This document shows positions 33,690-39,000 of a stretch of 39,000 nt of DNA, one piece after another. The position numbers were made by a program, and so were the translations under genes. Positions within the stretch are counted from its first letter, which is position 1. Every line of letters begins with the position of its first letter. Source of the DNA: Firmicutes bacterium UBA3941 (GTDB lineage Bacteria > Bacillota > Clostridia > Caldicoprobacterales > UBA3941); assembly GCA_002385665.1 (NCBI GenBank), contig DGDX01000107.1, positions 1 through 39,000 on the forward strand, in the 5' to 3' direction. The notes under the pieces were generated by a model that saw only the letters and a program-made list of their open reading frames with translations, was not told the DNA's origin and made no database searches.

Positions 33690-33880
33690 TTCCCATAACT
33701 ATTATTTTAATTATACCTCTTATATTGAATCCCAATAGAAGAACTTTTTACTTATGATTCATATATTACGATAATTATAATCTATAAGCAGACCCTTCCT
33801 AGCGTCAATAAATATAACATTCTAATAAATATATAAGAAAGCAATGGGAAAATATGACTGACATGGCCGTCCTTTTTTAA

Positions 33881-33909
33881 AATGATAAAGGCGACCTTTA
33901 AGGTCGCCC
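33881..33909 (-). terminator. Terminator of the SpoU-family methyltransferase gene
   Basis: GGCGACC (33890-33896) / GGTCGCC (33902-33908) stem, followed on the minus strand by TTTATCATTTT. It lies 12 bases after the stop. Confidence 0.82.
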
Positions 33910-33920
33910 TCGGCAAAGAT

Positions 33921-34757
33921 TCAGTCTCTGGTTGCCATCCTCTGTCTCTCCAACTCATATAGCATAATGGAAGTAGCACAGGCCACGTTAAGCGAAGTAA
34001 TATATCCATGCATGGGTATCCTGACAAGAATGTCACATAGCTGCTTGTAATTGTAGCTAAGCCCATGAGTTTCGTTGCCTATGACCAAGGCCATAGGTCT
34101 GGTTGTTAGATCCACATCCATAATAAGCGCATCACCACTGGCTGATGAACCAACTATTTTAAAATCCTTATGGTTTTGTCTAATATCATTAAACCATAGC
34201 AAAAGCTGTTTATGGGATTGTAATCTAACTACAGGTACAGTAAATAGAGTACCCATGCTGGCCCTTATGGTCCTGGTATCATATATATCAACGGCATGTC
34301 CCGTAACAACTATACCATCGACATTTAATGCATCGCATGAGCGTATAATCGTTCCAAGATTCCCATAGCTGGAAGGCCTATCAACGACCACAATCAGAGT
34401 ATCGTCTCCTACCCTTATCCTGGATATATCATCATCGGGAATGGAAACAATGGCAATAAGTTCCGACAAATCTTCTTCCTTGTCGCTGAGTTTCTCCATC
34501 AACCTAAGCGGCAGTTCAAAATGTGTTTTAGCCGTAGAATTTGATAGCACTCCCTTTGCCCAATTGGATAAGGGTACTTCCCTGGAGTATGCAAAAGACT
34601 CAATTTCCCAATTGTTTTCTATGGCAAAGTTGATGGGTTTTACCCCCTCAACAAAGAATTGCTTGTACCTGTTTCTCTTTTCCCTATTCCTTTTAAGTAC
34701 CTCAATCCGCTGAAAATCATTATTCTCTTTACGGATTTTCTTAACTATCGGTTTCAT
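33921..34757 (-). CDS. SpoU/TrmH-family RNA 2'-O-methyltransferase, 278 aa
   Basis: SPOUT methyltransferase using S-adenosylmethionine on rRNA or tRNA. An N-terminal substrate-binding domain (about 1-105) with KRNRYKQFFVEGVKPINFAIEN is followed by the knotted catalytic domain. Its three motifs are present: motif 1 NLGTIIRSCDALNVDGIVV, motif 2 LVIGNETHGLS and motif 3 YITSLNVACATSIMLYE. It is closer to the RlmB/TsnR-like group than to tRNA Gm18 TrmH, but the target nucleotide cannot be told. It has its own terminator and is not linked in sequence to the next gene. Confidence 0.9.
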   Translation of the reverse strand: MKPIVKKIRKENNDFQRIEVLKRNREKRNRYKQFFVEGVKPINFAIENNWEIESFAYSREVPLSNWAKGVLSNSTAKTHFELPLRLMEKLSDKEEDLSELIAIVSIPDDDISRIRVGDDTLIVVVDRPSSYGNLGTIIRSCDALNVDGIVVTGHAVDIYDTRTIRASMGTLFTVPVVRLQSHKQLLLWFNDIRQNHKDFKIVGSSASGDALIMDVDLTTRPMALVIGNETHGLSYNYKQLCDILVRIPMHGYITSLNVACATSIMLYELERQRMATRD

Positions 34758-34845
34758 CTATCTGCTCCTAAAATCACCATGAGTTTATCAGTAATAATTC
34801 AGTATACAGCCGGCCAATATAAAAACGGATTATCCAATTATGAAA

Positions 34846-35718
34846 TCAGATGAGCTTCAGGTATCTGCGCAGGTTATCAAGCCCTATCTCCACACCCATC
34901 CTTGGATCCTCCAGCCCCTCAAATTCTATAGATAATGCGCCTTCATAGCCTGAATCCTTGATAATTCTGAGGCACTGTGGAATGGCTACATCTCCGTGTC
35001 CAATAATGGCACCCCTTAGATAGTTTCCACCCCTGGACCTAAACCATCCTTTGCCCGGATCAGGGTGCATTCCCGATTTAATGTGAAAATCCTTGGCATG
35101 GACATGGAAGGCATAGGGCATTAACTTACCCATTGCGATTTCCGGGCTTTCATCAACACAGACAAAATTGCCCATGTCCAGTAGGAGTCCGAAGTTGGGG
35201 TGGTTTACGCCGTTAATTAGTTTTTCTACCCTATCACTGTCCTGGCAAAAAAAACCATGATTTTCTATCATCGTTTTAATACCGAATTGTTGGGCATATT
35301 CCGTAACAGCCCTACAACCCTCTATCAACCTTGGAAGAGCCGCATCAAAATCCCTTGGTCCTTTATGGTCCTTGGGAAAACCAATGGTCGCATCATGTCT
35401 CATGGTTTTGGCCCCTAGAATCCTTGCGATGTCAACTTCACCCTTAACTCTTTGAATCTCTGCATCCAAGTCCCCATCCGAACCATTTATAAAATCTGCG
35501 CCTACCGTATAGCTCCCTATCTCTAAACCCACCTTTGCGCATTCTTCCCTGGCCCGGATGGCAAAATCCTCATTGGTTTCACCCTCTTCCAATATAAAGG
35601 GTACAAATTCAATGAGGTCGCATCCCATCTCTTTGACTATATGAATAACATCCAACTGCTTGATCTGTCCACCGCGTACCAGGTTGATTAAACTGTAGGA
35701 ACTCACACCTAACTTCAT
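34846..35718 (-). CDS. Sugar phosphate isomerase/epimerase-like TIM barrel, 290 aa
   Basis: Xylose-isomerase-like (AP endonuclease 2) TIM-barrel protein. Metal ligands expected for the family are visible: Glu152 (TMIENHG), Asp181 (LLLDMGN), His207 (FHVHAKD) and Glu265 (LSIEFEG). The start MKLGVSSYS and the HDATIGFP loop match IolE/IolH/hexulose-phosphate-like members. The substrate is unknown: no sugar transporter or dehydrogenase lies beside it. AGGAGGTATAG precedes the ATG. Confidence 0.87.
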   Translation of the reverse strand: MKLGVSSYSLINLVRGGQIKQLDVIHIVKEMGCDLIEFVPFILEEGETNEDFAIRAREECAKVGLEIGSYTVGADFINGSDGDLDAEIQRVKGEVDIARILGAKTMRHDATIGFPKDHKGPRDFDAALPRLIEGCRAVTEYAQQFGIKTMIENHGFFCQDSDRVEKLINGVNHPNFGLLLDMGNFVCVDESPEIAMGKLMPYAFHVHAKDFHIKSGMHPDPGKGWFRSRGGNYLRGAIIGHGDVAIPQCLRIIKDSGYEGALSIEFEGLEDPRMGVEIGLDNLRRYLKLI

Positions 35719-35839
35719 ATCTATACCTCCTAGTTTATTTTAATCTGTCACATCAGGCAAACATCCATAATAGGTAAACCTCATGTATATTTTATATCAT
35801 GAACCCTGCCTTTTCCACATTATCTGTAAAACTTTTTTC

Positions 35840-35867
35840 TTGACATTTCCCTTCCCTTTGGTAATAT
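35840..35867 (+). promoter_or_regulatory. Sigma-A promoter of the glyS T-box transcript
   Basis: TTGACA (35840-35845), a 16-base spacer and TAATAT (35862-35867). Confidence 0.85.
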
Positions 35868-35873
35868 AGATAT

Positions 35874-36069
35874 GAGCATTGTGATGATGAGGAGGAGTAG
35901 TTGAATCCTCTAACCTAAGCGACTCGGGGATGGTGGAAGCCTGAGGTTATGGTTCAACGAAGGGCGCCTTGGAGCATTTATTTTATGAGAGGATCTATCT
36001 CTATAGATCAAAAAGGGTGGAACCGCGGAAGCTATGCCTTTCGTCCCTTTATGGGATGAAAGGCTTTTT
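35874..36069 (+). ncRNA. T-box leader of glyS (short, glyQS-like type)
   Basis: T-box motif AGGGTGGAACCGCGG (about 36014-36028), then terminator stem GCCTTTCGTCCC / GGGATGAAAGGC (36036-36064) with TTTTTAT. Stem I has the GATGATGAGGAGGAGTAG kink-turn/S-turn side and the specifier strand GTTCAACGAAGGGCGCC (35952-35968). The specifier is GGG (35962-35964) or GGC (35963-35965), both Gly codons. Little sequence separates stem I from the antiterminator, so stem II appears to be missing, as in glycine T-boxes. The rest of 35719-36097 is promoter and spacer. Confidence 0.93.
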
Positions 36070-36097
36070 ATATCTTTAATTTTGGGAGGTATGTGAA

Positions 36098-37489
36098 TTG
36101 GCAACAGAATTCAGTATGGAAAAAATCGTAGCTCTATGCAAGGGCCGGGGTTATATCTATCCAGGGTCTGAAATATATGGCGGGCTGGCCAACACTTGGG
36201 ATTATGGACCCCTGGGTGTAGAATTAAAGAATAATGTCAAAAAAGCATGGTGGAAAAAGTTTATCCAGGAAAGCCCATACAATGTGGGTATGGATGCGGC
36301 TATACTCATGAACCCAAAAACCTGGGTAGTTTCCGGCCATGTTGCCGGGTTCGCTGATCCATTGATGGATTGCAGGGAATGCAAAGCCCGGTTCAGGGCC
36401 GATAATTTGGTGGAAGATTTCATGAAAGGTCAGGGCATCGATAATCCACAGATAGACGGATGGGACGACAAGATGTTGGAAAATTATGTTCGGGATAACG
36501 ATGTCCCCTGTCCCCAATGCGGTAAGCATAACTTTACCGACGTAAGATATTTTAACCTCATGTTCAAAACCTTCCAAGGGGTTACCGAGGATTCCCAATC
36601 CGAGCTATATCTAAGGCCTGAGACAGCTCAGGGTATCTTCGTTAATTTTAGGAATGTACTTCGGACGTCCCGCAAAAAGATACCCTTTGGCATAGGGCAA
36701 ATTGGAAAATCCTTTAGGAACGAAATAACCCCCGGCAATTTTATCTTTAGAACCAGGGAATTTGAACAAGCAGAGCTGGAGTTCTTTTGTAAACCAGGGG
36801 AAGATATGGAATGGTTCCAATACTGGAAGAATTTTTGCAGGGATTGGCTTCTGAGTCTGGGCATCCCGGAAGAGAAACTACGAACCAGGGATCATAGCCA
36901 GGAGGAATTGTCCCATTACAGCAAAGCCACCACGGACTTTGAATACTTTTTCCCTTTTGGCTGGGGGGAACTTTGGGGCATAGCCAACAGAACTGATTTT
37001 GATTTAAAGCAGCATAGCGAACACTCAGGTGAAAACTTCACCTACATTGATCCTGAAACCAACGAGCGTTATATCCCATACTGTGTAGAACCTTCCGTGG
37101 GTGTAGACAGGTTGGTTCTTACCTTCCTATGCGCTGCCTATAGTGAGGAGGAGTTAGAAGGCGGGGATACAAGGGTGGTATTAAGATTGCATCCCTATCT
37201 TGCACCCTTTAAGGCTGCTGTTTTGCCCCTATCTAAAAAACTCAAGGACCAGGCTCAGGAGGTGTACAGTAGGCTAAGCAAAAAATTCCCGGTGGATTAT
37301 GATGAATCCAGTAGCATAGGCAGGAGATACCGCCGCCAGGATGAGATAGGTACCCCTTACTGTATCACTATCGATTTCGATACCTTGGAAGACAATTGCG
37401 TTACTATACGTGATAGGGACACTATGGATCAGATCAGGTTACCTATTGATGAGGTGGAAAAATATCTGGAAGAGAAAATTTCGTTTTAA
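36098..37489 (+). CDS. glyS: Glycyl-tRNA synthetase, dimeric type, 463 aa
   Basis: Class II synthetase charging tRNA-Gly, the single-chain alpha2 type (eukaryote/Gram-positive form), unlike the GlyQ/GlyS tetramer. [22 protein letters not shown] is the N-terminal signature, followed by a Cys-type zinc region ([17 protein letters not shown]), motif 2 ([26 protein letters not shown]) and motif 3 ([15 protein letters not shown]), then an anticodon-binding domain (about 365-463). TTG start with GGGAGGT seven bases upstream. Control is by the T-box just before it. It is convergent with the NusG-like gene. Confidence 0.97.
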   Translation: MATEFSMEKIVALCKGRGYIYPGSEIYGGLANTWDYGPLGVELKNNVKKAWWKKFIQESPYNVGMDAAILMNPKTWVVSGHVAGFADPLMDCRECKARFRADNLVEDFMKGQGIDNPQIDGWDDKMLENYVRDNDVPCPQCGKHNFTDVRYFNLMFKTFQGVTEDSQSELYLRPETAQGIFVNFRNVLRTSRKKIPFGIGQIGKSFRNEITPGNFIFRTREFEQAELEFFCKPGEDMEWFQYWKNFCRDWLLSLGIPEEKLRTRDHSQEELSHYSKATTDFEYFFPFGWGELWGIANRTDFDLKQHSEHSGENFTYIDPETNERYIPYCVEPSVGVDRLVLTFLCAAYSEEELEGGDTRVVLRLHPYLAPFKAAVLPLSKKLKDQAQEVYSRLSKKFPVDYDESSSIGRRYRRQDEIGTPYCITIDFDTLEDNCVTIRDRDTMDQIRLPIDEVEKYLEEKISF

Positions 37490-37493
37490 ATAC

Positions 37494-37528
37494 AAAGGCC
37501 GGAGCCATCAACGAGGCTCTCGGCCTTT
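37494..37528. terminator. Bidirectional terminator between glyS and the NusG-like gene
   Basis: AAAGGCCGGAGCC (37494-37506) pairs with GGCTCTCGGCCTTT (37515-37528) with one bulge. AGTTTTG follows on plus and GTATTTAAAA on minus. The end of the NusG-like reading frame lies inside the stem. Confidence 0.75.
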
Positions 37529-38056
37529 AGTTTTGTCTGTCTTCCCAAAACATTGCGGGCTAACCATATTTGCACCCAAATCCACCCTTTTATATTCACC
37601 CAAAAACTCCAGACGTATCTTGACCCTTTTCTTCCTATGATCGAACTTTTCGATTATCCCTTCCATACCCATAAGCGGGCCTTTCAATACTTTGATATGA
37701 TTCCCTTCCTTGTAGATGTCCGACAGCTCAATGACATCTCCATCCCGGGTTAGGTTAAGAATCATATCCATCTCCTCTTTCTCTATGGGTATCGGTTCAC
37801 AATCATCCTTCAAAACCCTGTAGACCGCAGGAAGAGACTTAAGCCCGTAATACAGCTCGACGCTCATCTTTGTTTGGGTTAAAACATATCCCGGTATCAA
37901 GTTTTTAATAGTTTCATAAGTTTTTCCCTGTTTTCGCTCTATCAGCTTTCTTTTAGGAACCAAGGTCCGAATCTCCTCATCCGGAAACAAAAGCTCAATA
38001 AACTTTTGCACCTCTTCCTCACGACCAGTTTCAACGAAAATTGCATACCATTTCAT
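37508..38056 (-). CDS. loaP: LoaP-like NusG-family antitermination factor, 182 aa
   Basis: NusG paralog. An N-terminal NGN domain (MKWYAIFVETGREEEVQKFI...NLIPGYVLTQTKMSVELYYGLKSLPAVYRVL) and a C-terminal KOW domain (about 120-170: IKVLKGPLMGMEGIIEKFDHRKKRVKIRLEFLGEYKRVDLG) are both present. The WYAIFVETGREEEV start is that of LoaP, the specialised NusG of Firmicutes that promotes antitermination of long biosynthetic operons; core NusG would sit with rplK and secE. GGAGGT lies five bases before the ATG at 38056. Known loaP genes usually precede their target operon; here the gene points away from spoVB toward glyS, so the target is unclear. Confidence 0.82.
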   Translation of the reverse strand: MKWYAIFVETGREEEVQKFIELLFPDEEIRTLVPKRKLIERKQGKTYETIKNLIPGYVLTQTKMSVELYYGLKSLPAVYRVLKDDCEPIPIEKEEMDMILNLTRDGDVIELSDIYKEGNHIKVLKGPLMGMEGIIEKFDHRKKRVKIRLEFLGEYKRVDLGANMVSPQCFGKTDKTKGREPR

Positions 38057-38336
38057 GAACAACCTCCAACTATTACTCCCACATCAGCCAATTGGTAAGC
38101 TTCAAACATACCTTGTACAACAATTTGGGAGATATTTCGAATAATTTGGGACCATTGTTTGCTACTCTTAGGTTGAGGTTTTCACACTCCATTGTAATAT
38201 ACTGTATGTCCAAAGACAAATCAATAATGCTATACCAAATCGGTACTGTCTAAATCATTAGGATTCCGGTTTATCTATGGACTTCTATTTTCTCATATCC
38301 TTGAATACTATATTCACATACAGAAGGGATGATTTT

Positions 38337-39000
38337 ATGGGCAGAAATACTATTATGCAGGGTACTTTCATCCTTACCCTTTCAAACATATTATTACGCC
38401 TTCTGGGATTTGCGTATCGTGTATTGCTGAGCAGAAGCATAGGGCCTGAGGGTCTGGGTGTATTACAGCTGGTAATGCCTGTCCTGTATACTTCCTTGAC
38501 ACTAATATCAGCAGGTATTCCCATAGCTGTATCCCGGCTGGTAGCCAAGAAAAGGGCAATAGGAGATTACCACGGCGAACGCAGAATTCTCCTTACTAGC
38601 CTAGGGTTAATCATATCCCTATCCTTATTTGTATGCTTGTTCTTAATCTTAAATATTAATTACATTATCTACGACCTTATAAAGGAGCCCCGAGCCTACG
38701 GACCTCTTCTTGCATTGTATCCCGCAATAATAATGATGTCCGTCAGTGCAGTCTTCAAAGGCTATTTCTATGGTGTTAAAAATTTCTACCCCCCTGCACT
38801 ATCCGAATTGTCCGAGGAAATAACCACCATGGTATTGGCATTGTATTTCCTTGAAAAAGTCAAACATCTAGAAGTCTCCGCCCAGGTAACCGTTGTAGCC
38901 CTGGCTATCGTTTTAGGGGAAGTATCATCTCTATTATACTTAAGCCATAGCTACTACAGATATCGTATGACCATACCGTTATCGAGAAATAGAACAGGGT
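38337..39000 (+). CDS. spoVB: Stage V sporulation protein B / MATE-like flippase (3' end outside window)
   Basis: The first 221 codons are present; the frame is open to the right edge. Integral membrane protein of the polysaccharide-transport (MVF/MATE) superfamily. The N-terminus MGRNTIMQGTFILTLSNILLRLLGFAYRVLLSRSIGPEGLGVLQL is the SpoVB pattern, followed by hydrophobic segments LYTSLTLISAGIPIAVSRLVA, SLGLIISLSLFVCLFLI, FKGYFYGVKNFYPPALSELSEE and VALAIVLGEVSSLLYL. SpoVB acts in cortex synthesis in Bacillus, but related clostridial proteins serve other polysaccharides, so the symbol is tentative. AGAAGGGATG precedes the ATG. The promoter in 38057-38336 is not clear. Confidence 0.85.
   Translation, partial: MGRNTIMQGTFILTLSNILLRLLGFAYRVLLSRSIGPEGLGVLQLVMPVLYTSLTLISAGIPIAVSRLVAKKRAIGDYHGERRILLTSLGLIISLSLFVCLFLILNINYIIYDLIKEPRAYGPLLALYPAIIMMSVSAVFKGYFYGVKNFYPPALSELSEEITTMVLALYFLEKVKHLEVSAQVTVVALAIVLGEVSSLLYLSHSYYRYRMTIPLSRNRTG

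Noticed and set aside
38292..38323. Sigma-E promoter for spoVB (TCATATC ... CATACAG)
   Set aside because: The boxes are about 17 bases apart, too far for sigma-E, and the start site would fall on the ribosome site.
1..39000. CRISPR arrays, transposons, prophage genes or long repeats
   Set aside because: I looked for regularly spaced repeats, transposase or integrase motifs and phage genes and saw none; gene content is housekeeping and sporulation.

Overview
The window is ordinary chromosome of an anaerobic, endospore-forming, low-to-moderate-GC member of the Firmicutes, most likely class Clostridia. Supporting evidence: spore genes (cotJABC, spoIIP, spoVB, GerMN lipoproteins), a clostridial-type long HflX, a 4Fe-4S ferredoxin, an L27 with a cleavable N-terminal extension beside its Prp protease, two tRNA-sensing T-box leaders, purine-rich Shine-Dalgarno sites and many TTG/GTG starts. 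I cannot name the species. I see no rRNA, phage, insertion sequence or CRISPR array.

Layout. 1-8.7 kb (all minus): the 5' part of a UgpC/MsmK-type sugar ABC ATPase, a small ferredoxin, hflX, the cotJA-cotJB-cotJC coat operon, a lone STAS anti-sigma antagonist, and a coupled thrC-nadE-DUF503 operon behind a good sigma-A promoter. 8.7-12.5 kb: an orphan P-loop protein, the GTPase typA/bipA, and the thiamine transporter thiT under a TPP riboswitch. 12.5-18.3 kb (minus): response regulator - sensor kinase - two GerMN lipoproteins, then comEA. 18.5-19.9 kb (plus): a D,D-carboxypeptidase.

20-28.7 kb is the conserved block rplU-prp-rpmA / obg-yhbY / nadD-yqeK-rsfS / T-box-leuS, read on the minus strand. 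It is broken between yhbY and nadD by one opposing membrane-protein gene with a degenerate Mrr-like core. 28.7-33.7 kb: tRNA-Pro(GGG), a DUF2383 ferritin-like protein, a PocR-GGDEF-EAL cyclic-di-GMP protein, a small GreA/GreB C-terminal-domain protein with a long structured leader, and spoIIP. 33.9-39 kb: a SpoU/TrmH rRNA methyltransferase, a sugar-phosphate isomerase-like TIM barrel, T-box-glyS (plus), a LoaP/NusG-like antiterminator (minus), and the first 221 codons of spoVB (plus, cut by the window edge).

The strongest candidates for something little described are: (a) the two-component system followed by two GerMN lipoproteins, which copies the logic of actinobacterial mtrA-mtrB-lpqB; (b) the roughly 200-nt leader of the GreA/B-C-domain gene, with a 14-bp hairpin at its 5' end and an internal intrinsic terminator; (c) the degenerate nuclease-like membrane protein inserted in the obg-nadD block; (d) a complete JAMM-type metal-site motif in the N-terminal extension of HflX; (e) a second terminator-like hairpin between the leuS T-box and the leuS start. 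All functions are inferred from reading the sequence; no searches were run.
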